Assembly: GCA_023458855.1 (NCBI GenBank)
Contig: JAEWWQ010000151.1
Location: 1 to 6,364 of the forward strand
Origin: Bacillota bacterium
Lineage (GTDB): Bacteria; Bacillota; Clostridia; Lachnospirales; Lachnospiraceae
Direction: 5' to 3'
Length of the DNA stretch: 6,364 nucleotides
Shown: in pieces, positions 1 to 5,717 of the stretch
How positions within the stretch are numbered: position 1 is the stretch's first letter
How the letters are laid out: every line of letters begins with the position of its first letter
Program-made: the position numbers and the translations under genes
The notes under the pieces: model-generated
Databases searched by the model: none
What the model saw: only the letters and a program-made list of their open reading frames with translations
Told to the model about the DNA's origin: nothing

Positions 1-916
1 CTTCGGGATAGGAAGTTTTTTCAAACCGGAATAACCCCTGCTCCAGATATGCCATACTTGCATTGTTCGCATATCTTTTTACCGGATATTCCCGAATAAT
101 AGTATCTTCTCCTCTTAAAACATTTACTTCTTCTGCTAAGTTTGTCAGCGTCGCTATTGTCTTCTTACTTAGGTGAAATAATTTCTGCTCCCCATCCATC
201 TGATAGGGATTTTCCCGTCCATCCATAACAGTTGTTACGATTACTTCTTTTGATAAACGCATCAACTCCTGTATCAGTACATTCTGAATTGGAGTGAACC
301 CTGTAAAACCGTCAAAAACAATGACGCTATTTGCAATTATTCTGGATTTATGTAACACATTCTTAAGAATCGTCAAGGATTCCTCTGTAGTAATAAATTT
401 ATCCCTTATATAGGTTCTGAATTCATCATAGACAACCTTTAAATCCTCCAGTTTATATTGCAGCGCTCCCCTTTGACCCGAATAGTCAATCATCTGCTGC
501 AATTCTTCACTGCCGATTCCATATTGCATAAATTCTGAAATAGATGATTTTACTTCATGTATATATCCGTTTTTTTTCAGATTACTGCCGATCACTTTTA
601 GTTTTGGTTCCAATCTGCCTGCAACTTTACGTAAGATCAGGCTTTTTCCCGTGTCATCCAGAATCGGTCTGTCGTTGCCCCCTACTTCTTCAAATATACG
701 GTGGGACAATCTTCCAAAACTCAATACATCTATATTCATAATACCATGGTGCGGATGCATTGTTACGATATCCTTCTGCGTCTGCATCGTAAACTGATCC
801 GGTACGATAATCAAAAAATTCGTCTGTTTTTCTGCCATCGACCATGCAATCACATCATGATACAATCTATAACTTTTACCGGCGCCGGAGCTTCCGATAT
901 AAAAACGTAATCCCAT
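1..916 (-). CDS. addB: ATP-dependent helicase/nuclease subunit B (AddB), N-terminal part, runs off the left edge
   Basis: The frame gives 305 codons from an ATG at 916 and is open to base 1, so the C-terminal three quarters of a protein that is normally about 1100-1200 residues is missing. It begins MGLRFYIGSSGAGKSYRLY, with a Walker A-like GSSGAGKS at residues 8-15 as in AddB/RexB, followed by the typical IVPDQFTMQTQKD and LSFGRLSHRIFEE segments and, near residue 200, a VFDGFTGFTPIQ stretch. In the family, AddB pairs with AddA to resect DNA double-strand ends for RecA loading; its Fe-S nuclease domain is C-terminal and is not visible here. The start at 916 is preferred because GAGGG lies about 7 bases upstream; an in-frame ATG at 937 has no ribosome binding site. 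AddA would be expected downstream, beyond the left edge. Family assignment is firm. Confidence 0.93.
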   Translation of the reverse strand, partial: MGLRFYIGSSGAGKSYRLYHDVIAWSMAEKQTNFLIIVPDQFTMQTQKDIVTMHPHHGIMNIDVLSFGRLSHRIFEEVGGNDRPILDDTGKSLILRKVAGRLEPKLKVIGSNLKKNGYIHEVKSSISEFMQYGIGSEELQQMIDYSGQRGALQYKLEDLKVVYDEFRTYIRDKFITTEESLTILKNVLHKSRIIANSVIVFDGFTGFTPIQNVLIQELMRLSKEVIVTTVMDGRENPYQMDGEQKLFHLSKKTIATLTNLAEEVNVLRGEDTIIREYPVKRYANNASMAYLEQGLFRFEKTSYPE

Positions 917-940
917 ATATTTTCCCTCTGTATTCATTCT

Positions 941-980
941 AAAAAAGGTATACTACGTGCTTTTATACACATAGTATACC
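941..980 (-). terminator. Intrinsic terminator of the uracil permease gene
   Basis: On the minus strand GGTATACTATGTG (980-968) pairs with CACGTAGTATACC (959-947) around an 8-base loop, giving a 13-bp stem with one G-U pair, followed directly by six T (946-941). The odd pair is G-U only in minus-strand RNA and C-A in plus-strand RNA, so the hairpin belongs to the permease transcript, whose stop codon is 26 bases upstream. Confidence 0.8.
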
Positions 981-1002
981 ACTCTGATGTCATACTTGTC
1001 AT
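973..1002 (-). promoter_or_regulatory. Probable addB promoter embedded in the terminator hairpin
   Basis: Minus-strand -35 ATGACA (1002-997, one mismatch to TTGACA), an 18-base spacer and -10 TATACT (978-973), preceded by TG-G as in extended -10 promoters. Initiation about 7 bases on would fall in the hairpin loop, so the addB mRNA would carry only the second arm and could not form the terminator. The match is by eye; no start site is mapped. Confidence 0.5.
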
Positions 1003-1005
1003 ATT

Positions 1006-2280
1006 TTATTCGCTTAAGACACTATCGTCACCCTCTGGTAACACCACTGCCAGAATAATACCGACAATAGCTGCCAGCGCAAGTCCTGAAATCGTAATTG
1101 TACCATAAATAGGTATACTGTCACACCCGATACCAATCACTAATATAATAGCCGCAATTAATAAATTTCTGCTGTTTCCAAAATTTAATTTGGAATTGAT
1201 CAGTATTCTGACACCCACTGCTGATATCATACCGTAAAGCACAATGCTGATACCTCCGGTCACTGGTGCAGGAATGCTGGAAATAAATCCGCCGAATTTT
1301 CCAAAGATACCTAAAATAATGGCAAATACTGCCGCGATGCGGATAACAGATGGATCATACACTTTGGTAACCGCAAGTACGCCTGTATTTTCTCCATATG
1401 TAGTATTTGCAGGTCCGCCAAGAAGACCAGCAAATGCAGTCGCAACACCGTCTCCTAAGATAGTTCTGTGAATGCCGGGGTCTACCATAAAATTTTTACC
1501 AACAACCGCACCATTTGTCGTAATATCACCGACATGCTCGATCAGTGTTACCAACGCAATCGGCGCAATCGCAATGATGGCGTCCATCTTAAACACAGGC
1601 ACTGTCAGTAATTGCGCAAGGATATCCTGATCTAAAAAGGATAATACATGTGCCTGCTGCACGGATGTAAAATCACAGAAACCAAGCGGTAAGCATACCA
1701 GATATCCGATGATTATTGCGAACAATATTGGCATCAGATTGAAAATACCCTTTGCAAATACCGATATTACGATAACTGTGGTTAGAATAACAGCAGTTAC
1801 CAATATTGATTTTAGACTAAATTCCCCATTGTAATAAAAGGCACTGTTGATTGCCGTAGGGCTTAAACGCAGTCCGATTACAATAATAATAGGACCTGTT
1901 ACGATCGGCGGCAATAATTTATTTACTTTTTCATAACCAAAGATCTTAATCAAAGCCGAAAATACCGCATATACAAGACCTGCTATGATCAATGCTCCCT
2001 TTACCTGCGCCAGCTTATCAATAAAATCCGGATCCCCCATTCTGGAATCCCCGATTATAGCAATGATTCCACCCATAAATGCAAAGCTGGATCCTAAAAA
2101 TACCGGAACTTTTTTCTTCGTAATCCAATGGAACAATAAGGTACCAACGCCTGCACAAAACAATGTAATGGATGTATTTAATCCGGTTAACGCCGGAACT
2201 AATACGGTTGCACCAAACATTGCTAATGTGTGCTGAATACCAAGAATCAATTTTTGTTTCATGGTTTGTTCTTGACTCAC
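1006..2280 (-). CDS. uraA: Uracil permease, NCS2 (nucleobase:cation symporter-2) family
   Basis: The 424-residue polytopic membrane protein is the usual length for UraA/PyrP. It is hydrophobic almost throughout, with the pattern of 14 membrane segments. Family landmarks are HTLAMFGATVLVP at residues 17-29, FLGSSFAF at 61-68, the LIEHVGD segment with Glu248 and His249, and NTTYGENTGVLAVTKVY at 292-308 with Glu297. Glu248 and Glu297 match the two glutamates that bind uracil in E. coli UraA. It should import uracil with protons for salvage by uracil phosphoribosyltransferase. The start is GTG at 2280, chosen because GGAGGA sits 8 bases upstream; an internal ATG at codon 7 lacks such a site. It lies 77 bases downstream of the restored MATE frame and is followed by an intrinsic terminator. 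The short leader leaves no room for a PyrR-type attenuator. Specificity for uracil rather than xanthine follows from closeness to UraA/PyrP. Confidence 0.93.
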   Translation of the reverse strand: MSQEQTMKQKLILGIQHTLAMFGATVLVPALTGLNTSITLFCAGVGTLLFHWITKKKVPVFLGSSFAFMGGIIAIIGDSRMGDPDFIDKLAQVKGALIIAGLVYAVFSALIKIFGYEKVNKLLPPIVTGPIIIVIGLRLSPTAINSAFYYNGEFSLKSILVTAVILTTVIVISVFAKGIFNLMPILFAIIIGYLVCLPLGFCDFTSVQQAHVLSFLDQDILAQLLTVPVFKMDAIIAIAPIALVTLIEHVGDITTNGAVVGKNFMVDPGIHRTILGDGVATAFAGLLGGPANTTYGENTGVLAVTKVYDPSVIRIAAVFAIILGIFGKFGGFISSIPAPVTGGISIVLYGMISAVGVRILINSKLNFGNSRNLLIAAIILVIGIGCDSIPIYGTITISGLALAAIVGIILAVVLPEGDDSVLSE

Positions 2281-2323
2281 TTTTTCATCCTCCGTTTTTC
2301 ATCTTATTAGAATAGTTTTTATT

Positions 2324-2354
2324 TTTATAACAGAACAGTTATGTCTCCTGGCAG
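2324..2354 (-). promoter_or_regulatory. Possible uracil permease promoter with an overlapping dyad
   Basis: On the minus strand TG-T-TATAAA (2332-2324) is a good extended -10, about 44 bases before the GTG start. The -35 is poor (CTGCCA at 2354-2349 with a 19-base spacer). The -10 overlaps an imperfect dyad, ATAACAGAACAGTTAT on the plus strand at 2327-2342, with 5-bp ATAAC/GTTAT arms that could be an operator. Read-through from the MATE gene is an alternative, since no terminator is visible between them. Confidence 0.33.
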
Positions 2355-2357
2355 AGA

Positions 2358-3700
2358 TTACTGTCTTGTTATATTCGCAAGCCATTTCTTCTTCCGATAT
2401 CTATGCAGACTAAGAGGTATCTTAATCAGTTCATCTGCCAATAGTATGAAGAATACTACTTTTACAGGAGCTTTTAAGATAAATGCGGCTATGGCTCCCA
2501 ACAGGATTGAGCCTCCCACATGGTAGAGGCATCCAGAATTAATCCAAACTTTGTATCCCCGCCTGCGCGCAGGACACCTACGATAATGACAGTATTAAAT
2601 GCCTGTCCAATCACATAGTATGACATCATAAATAAAAATGTATTCATATAGTCCGCTGTCTGTCCCGTAAAATTCAGATTTGCTATTATAATTGGCCGTA
2701 CCAGCAGAATCACAAGACCTCCAATGGTTCCAAATATAAGCGCCAATTGAATAAATTTTTTTCCGTAAATTTCTGCAATCTGCTCTTTCTTTTCTCCGAT
2801 TGCCTTTCCTATCATAATCGCGGTCGCATTTCCGATTCCAAATACGATGACAGTTGCTAATTGCCTTGCCACCTGAGCAACTGAGTTAGCCGCCACCGCA
2901 CTGCTTCCAAGGTGTCCGACAATGGCCGCATTGGCAGAATATCCCAATCCCCATATCATCTCATTTATAATGACCGGTCCACTATATTTAAAAAAGTCTT
3001 TGCGCAATATCACATCCTGATGGAGGAAGTATTGAATTCGTATTTGTATTTCCTTATTCACTCTTGCTGCATAGAAGAAAACGATAATCAGTTCCAGTAT
3101 TCTGGCACAAAGTGTACCTATCGCAGCACCTCGGATTCCAAGCGCAGGTGCCCCGAATAATCCGAAAATAAGTATTGCATTCACGATTACATTCAATCCT
3201 AATGATGCCGCATATACAATTGTCGATATGATGACCCGTTCTATACTCTTTATCAGATTCAGATATACCATTGTAAACGCTACGATCGGATAGGTGAACG
3301 CAATAATACGGATATAATCGGCACCTTCCCGTATCACTTCCTTTTCGCTTGAAAAGATATGCATAATAGGTTCCGGAATTAATAACGTAACTACCATAAA
3401 AACAATACTGACCAATATGCCGATCCGCATTGCTATTCCAATAATCTTCTCAATTGCTTCGTGATCCTGTTTTCCCCAGTACTGTGCAATCAGCACACAG
3501 GCACCTGAAGTGATTCCGAATAAGATCAGGCTCAGTATAAAAAATACCTGACCTGCAAGAGACGCACCCGACAGAACTGTTTCTCCTACTTTTCCAAGCA
3601 TAATAACATCTGCCGCCATCACACCCACATTTATTAGATTTTGTATTGCCATGGGTAATACCAATGCAAATACTTTCTTATAAAAACCTTTATCTGACAT
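2358..3700 (-). pseudogene. MATE family multidrug efflux transporter with a C-terminal frameshift
   Basis: The main frame begins MSDKGFYKKVFALVLPMA at 3700, with GGGAAGAGG about 7 bases upstream. It carries the MATE fold of polytopic helices with VMAADVIMLGKVG near residues 26-38, a repeat-domain start around SGPVIINEMIWGLGYSANA, and VLRAGGDTKFGLILDASTMW near the end. After ATG TGG (2521-2516) the frame meets an early stop at 2489. In the neighbouring frame the sequence continues as GSILLGAIAAFILKAP to HRYRKKKWLANITRQ and a stop at 2360-2358, which is a normal MATE C-terminus. Adding one G to the GGG run at 2517-2515 restores W-G-G-S and a 447-residue protein, the usual family length. As written, the product loses its last membrane helix. 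MATE pumps export drugs or metabolites using Na+ or H+ gradients; the substrate is not predictable. A single-base sequencing error is as likely as a true mutation. A TTG start at 3784 would lie inside a hairpin and is rejected. Confidence 0.88.
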
Positions 3701-3757
3701 AATAAGCCTCTTCCCATATCTCTGCATTTCGTCAATTTGCCTATTTTTCTTCCATGC

Positions 3758-3791
3758 AAAAATTAAGACGTTGATTATTATCAACGTCTTA
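3758..3791 (-). terminator. Terminator-like hairpin in the MATE leader, possible attenuator
   Basis: A perfect 12-bp inverted repeat (3791-3780 with 3775-3764, 4-base loop) is followed on the minus strand by A and five T (3763-3758). It lies 206 bases after the HD-domain gene and 63 bases before the MATE start. It could terminate the HD transcript. Because the best promoter for MATE lies upstream of it and none is evident between it and the gene, it may instead work as an attenuator. The plus strand has no T-run. Confidence 0.6.
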
Positions 3792-3888
3792 CAGATGAAA
3801 ATAAAATAGAAAATAACGCTGTCTGCCTATTTGGCATTGCAGCGGTCGCAAGCGTATGAAATTCCATATCCGACTTCATCGTATACAT
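3781..3888 (-). CDS. Possible 35-residue leader peptide upstream of the MATE gene
   Basis: A short frame begins MYTMKSDMEFHTL and ends SSVRR, with GGAG about 8 bases before its ATG. Its TGA stop (3783-3781) falls in the 5' arm of the terminator-like hairpin, so a ribosome finishing or stalling there would block the hairpin. That geometry is typical of translation-coupled attenuators. I recognise no homologue. The same frame is open back to the stop of the HD-domain gene, so the stretch could equally be the decayed 3' end of an older gene. A second minus-strand frame overlaps it and ends YACDRCNAK; which frame, if any, was selected cannot be settled by reading. Confidence 0.3.
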   Translation of the reverse strand: MYTMKSDMEFHTLATAAMPNRQTALFSILFSSVRR

Positions 3889-3935
3889 ATCTGTTTCTCC
3901 GATTATTTCCGTTTGCTGTTTGAATCCTAAGGTGT

Positions 3936-3964
3936 AGTATACCAAATCAGAGAAAAGTATGCAA
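3936..3964 (-). promoter_or_regulatory. Probable promoter of the MATE leader transcript
   Basis: Minus-strand -35 TTGCAT (3964-3959), a 17-base spacer and -10 TATACT (3941-3936) preceded by TG-G, an extended -10 identical to that proposed for addB. Initiation near 3929 would give an untranslated leader of about 230 bases before the MATE ATG, containing the small ORF and the hairpin. Confidence 0.5.
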
Positions 3965-3996
3965 CACCAATTAATGGTCCAATAGCACCAAAAGCT

Positions 3997-4491
3997 TTAT
4001 TCCCATTCATAGTGCAGATAATGCTTTTTGAGCAAATTCCCGTCATAGTGCAAGTGGTAAACTATTTTTCTTAACTGTTTGTATGCCAAATCCACAAGGG
4101 TCTTGCGACCCTCGACAAAGCAATCTTCGCCTTCTACAGACATACAATCGTTTAATCCATGATGAGACAGAATAGCCTGACAAATCAGTTGGGCTGTCAG
4201 CTTTTGCAATGAATTTCCGCTATAATATTTTTGGTAAATATAAACGGCTCCTGCGGAACTGTGGTTAACACTTCCTCTTGCTTTTCCTGACTTTCCCGCA
4301 ACAGAATCTCTGAGATACTGCTCGAATTTCTTTCTTCCCTTTCCAATATCATGGTATAGACCTGCCAAATATGACAGATTTTCCATCTTGATTGCTGCTC
4401 CTATCTTCCTTGCAAATTGTGCCGTTCCTTCCAGATGCTCCAGTACCGTCTGCTCCAGTTGCGGATTCTCCGGATGAATATGCGCTATCAT
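3997..4491 (-). CDS. Stand-alone Cas3-type HD nuclease domain (Cas3''-like), probable truncated cas3 remnant
   Basis: The 164-residue protein has the ordered motifs of the Cas3 HD nuclease: VLEHLEGTAQFARKIG (His19), LAGLYHDIGKGRKKFEQYL (His47, Asp48, Lys51), VNHSSAGAVYIY (His77) and AILSHHGLND (His110, His111). In type I CRISPR interference these residues hold the metal ions that cut the displaced DNA strand. The later conserved Asp of the full HD domain and the entire DExD/H helicase (several hundred residues in complete Cas3) are absent; the C-terminal ~45 residues have no recognisable motif. No other cas gene and no repeat array is visible nearby. It may be a degraded cas3, a separate Cas3'' subunit as in some type I systems, or an HD hydrolase with another job. 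The ATG at 4491 has AGAAGGTG about 6 bases upstream. No clear promoter lies directly in front; the nearest good one is at 4876-4904, with a terminator in between. Confidence 0.75.
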   Translation of the reverse strand: MIAHIHPENPQLEQTVLEHLEGTAQFARKIGAAIKMENLSYLAGLYHDIGKGRKKFEQYLRDSVAGKSGKARGSVNHSSAGAVYIYQKYYSGNSLQKLTAQLICQAILSHHGLNDCMSVEGEDCFVEGRKTLVDLAYKQLRKIVYHLHYDGNLLKKHYLHYEWE

Positions 4492-4670
4492 CTACACACC
4501 TTCTTTTTAAATATATTTTTCAATTTATGTGATAAATAAAAGAAAAATCTTTGCTGCTCACTTTCCCACCTTTCCTGCACATTTTTATCTCAAAATATTG
4601 AACTTTATTCTTCTATCCATTAATATATAAATTGCTACTGCTTTTGGATACATTCAAAAGTATTTTAGAT

Positions 4671-4705
4671 ATTGCCCGCTTAATCTTGTCCATTAAGCGG
4701 GCAAT
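4671..4705. repeat. Perfect 14-bp inverted repeat in the spacer before the HD gene
   Basis: ATTGCCCGCTTAAT (4671-4684) and its exact complement (4692-4705) flank a 7-base loop. The stem is GC-rich against an AT-rich background and would form a very stable hairpin in either strand's RNA. Neither side has an uninterrupted T-run: the plus strand is followed by TGACTATTCTTTTATTT, the minus strand by ATATCTAAAATAC. It may be an imperfect plus-strand terminator, a large operator or a small palindromic repeat element. Confidence 0.6.
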
Positions 4706-4740
4706 TGACTATTCTTTTATTTATATGCTAATGGCTATGC

Positions 4741-4777
4741 AAAAAATCCGCCCAGACATAGTCATAGACAGATTTTT
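4741..4777 (-). terminator. Intrinsic terminator downstream of the small ORF and the RpiB-like gene
   Basis: On the minus strand AAAAATCTGTCTA (4777-4765) pairs with TGGGCGGATTTTT (4754-4742) across a 10-base loop, with the T-run extending to 4741. Three pairs are G-U in minus-strand RNA but A-C mismatches in plus-strand RNA, so the element acts on minus-strand transcripts. It is nearly 160 bases from the RpiB-like stop codon and overlaps the stop of the 22-codon ORF. Confidence 0.7.
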
Positions 4778-4830
4778 GATACAGATACTCTATTCAATTT
4801 TGTTATCATAAAATAAACTTCTTCAAGCAT
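4762..4830 (-). CDS. Possible 22-residue small protein or leader peptide
   Basis: An ATG at 4830 has GAGGGG (4841-4836) at good spacing and opens a 22-codon frame, MLEEVYFMITKL to SKICL, whose TGA (4764-4762) lies in the terminator loop. A strong-looking promoter sits about 39 bases upstream of the ATG and the terminator closes the unit, so promoter, ribosome binding site, frame and terminator are all present within about 165 bases. I recognise no homologue, and the peptide is not hydrophobic enough to suggest a type I toxin. The transcript (about 130 nt) might instead act as a small RNA, or as a leader attenuating the HD-domain gene 250 bases downstream. Confidence 0.33.
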   Translation of the reverse strand: MLEEVYFMITKLNRVSVSKICL

Positions 4831-4875
4831 GTTTTCCCCTCACACATTTGTTGAAATTATTAGTATTATGTCATG

Positions 4876-4904
4876 ATTATACCACAGAGACATATAAATA
4901 GCAC
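4876..4904 (-). promoter_or_regulatory. Strong-looking extended -10 promoter of the small transcription unit
   Basis: A perfect TATAAT (4881-4876) preceded by TG-G, with a weak -35 GTGCTA (4904-4899) at 17 bases. It is just past the end of the RpiB-like gene and points toward the 22-codon ORF and the HD-domain gene, with initiation expected near 4869. It is the best -10 in the window. Confidence 0.55.
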
Positions 4905-4934
4905 TGAATGATGTTCTTATCTTTCCACCAATCC

Positions 4935-5567
4935 CTATCTCATCTGCACAATCAATTTTTTTAATTTATGATTCGTTCCATGTTCCATAATATACTCATA
5001 CACAACAGTATAATTTAGTGCGCCCTGCACTAAGTTCGTATCAAGAATTGGCAGCACCTCTGTCAGTTTCCTCTTGCATGCAGCATTGATTTCTTTTAAC
5101 CGTGCAGTATCTTTTTGTTTTCTTTCTGCCTCCTCAGGCGGATATCCAATCCCCATCGGTTCCTGAAACAGCGCTCTCAGTGTATCCAGCAAATTTATTT
5201 CTGCTGCCCATCCAAAGCCAAGACCCAGTGGATAGGAAATTGCATTTCCGTTATTGATTCTGCCAAACAAATAGGCATCTGAAGCATTTGCTGCATAGCC
5301 GCAGATTACACCTGGCAAACTATTGCAAGCCAGCATCATTCCCTGTCCTGAGGAACAGCCTGTTACAATGAAGTCTACTGCTTTGCTTTCAAGAAGCAGA
5401 CTAATACATAGCGCAATCTGAATATAAGAAAGCGACTCTTCTGCATTATTATAGATTCCGAAGTTTATCACTTCAAAGTCCTGTTCTTTTACGGCCTCTC
5501 TGACGCACTGCTCCAGTATGCTGTTTTTTTCTTTTTGTGAACTTGCCTGTATGATTCCTATTTTCAT
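4935..5567 (-). CDS. RpiB/LacA/LacB family sugar-phosphate isomerase-like protein, divergent
   Basis: The 210-residue soluble protein has the family fold marks: a first strand MKIGII, then FIVTGCSSGQGMMLACN (residues 66-82), which aligns with the RpiB loop CGTGIGM, placing Cys71 at the catalytic cysteine. LPGVICGYAANASDAYLFGRINNGNAI follows, as in RpiB. However, the Asp-His pair of RpiB's SDHAG is replaced by Ala8-Ser9 (IIQASS), and the REHND histidine appears to be Asn in GRINNGN. The protein is about 60 residues longer than typical RpiB, with a charged C-terminal extension. Family members interconvert ribose/ribulose 5-phosphate, or galactose/tagatose 6-phosphate in LacAB. The altered active site argues for a different sugar or role. 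The ATG at 5567 follows AGGAG at 8 bases. It is preceded by its own possible promoter 147 bases after the phosphotransferase gene, so co-transcription is uncertain. Confidence 0.82.
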   Translation of the reverse strand: MKIGIIQASSQKEKNSILEQCVREAVKEQDFEVINFGIYNNAEESLSYIQIALCISLLLESKAVDFIVTGCSSGQGMMLACNSLPGVICGYAANASDAYLFGRINNGNAISYPLGLGFGWAAEINLLDTLRALFQEPMGIGYPPEEAERKQKDTARLKEINAACKRKLTEVLPILDTNLVQGALNYTVVYEYIMEHGTNHKLKKLIVQMR

Positions 5568-5651
5568 TCTGTTTTCTCCTGTTTGTCCCCTGATTCTACT
5601 TTATAATTTCTTTTGACTTAAAAATATTTGCAGATTACTGTTTTGAAAGAA

Positions 5652-5660
5652 ATCATACCA
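5652..5660 (-). promoter_or_regulatory. Possible extended -10 promoter of the RpiB-like gene
   Basis: TG-G-TATGAT on the minus strand (5660-5652), one mismatch to TATAAT; no recognisable -35. It would give a leader of about 80 bases. A nearer AT-rich TATAAAGTAGAAT stretch just before the ribosome binding site is an alternative. Confidence 0.3.
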
Positions 5661-5684
5661 CAGCCTCTGAAAGAAGAAATCCAG

Positions 5685-5717
5685 AAAACTTTAGCAGCTT
5701 TCCCGATACTCCTGCTA
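5685..5717 (-). terminator. Weak candidate terminator after the phosphotransferase gene
   Basis: TAGCAG (5717-5712), which includes the gene's own TAG stop, can pair with CTGCTA (5697-5692) over a 14-base loop; AAG and four T follow (5691-5685). The 6-bp stem is short, so termination here is doubtful. Confidence 0.2.

Noticed and set aside
544..910. Two overlapping plus-strand ORFs (544-741 and 701-910)
   Set aside because: They are antisense to the well-supported addB frame, have unnatural composition and no ribosome binding sites.
917..937. Upstream addB start at the ATG at 937
   Set aside because: It is in frame but lacks a ribosome binding site, while the ATG at 916 has GAGGG at good spacing and gives the expected AddB N-terminus.
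1244..2236. Plus-strand ORFs 1244-1471 and 1985-2236
   Set aside because: Both lie antisense within the uracil permease gene, whose family identity is clear, and look like translations of its complementary strand.
2341..2526. Plus-strand 61-codon ORF
   Set aside because: It is antisense to the displaced MATE C-terminus, which explains the conservation-like look of this stretch.
2912..3160. Plus-strand 82-codon ORF
   Set aside because: Antisense to the core of the MATE gene, with no ribosome binding site or recognisable product.
3701..3784. N-terminal extension of the MATE protein from TTG at 3784
   Set aside because: The extra 28 codons start inside the hairpin, do not resemble a MATE N-terminus, and a better ribosome binding site precedes the ATG at 3700.
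4492..4934. CRISPR array next to the Cas3-like HD gene
   Set aside because: I looked for regularly spaced direct repeats in the spacer and found none; the only repeats are the inverted arms of hairpins.
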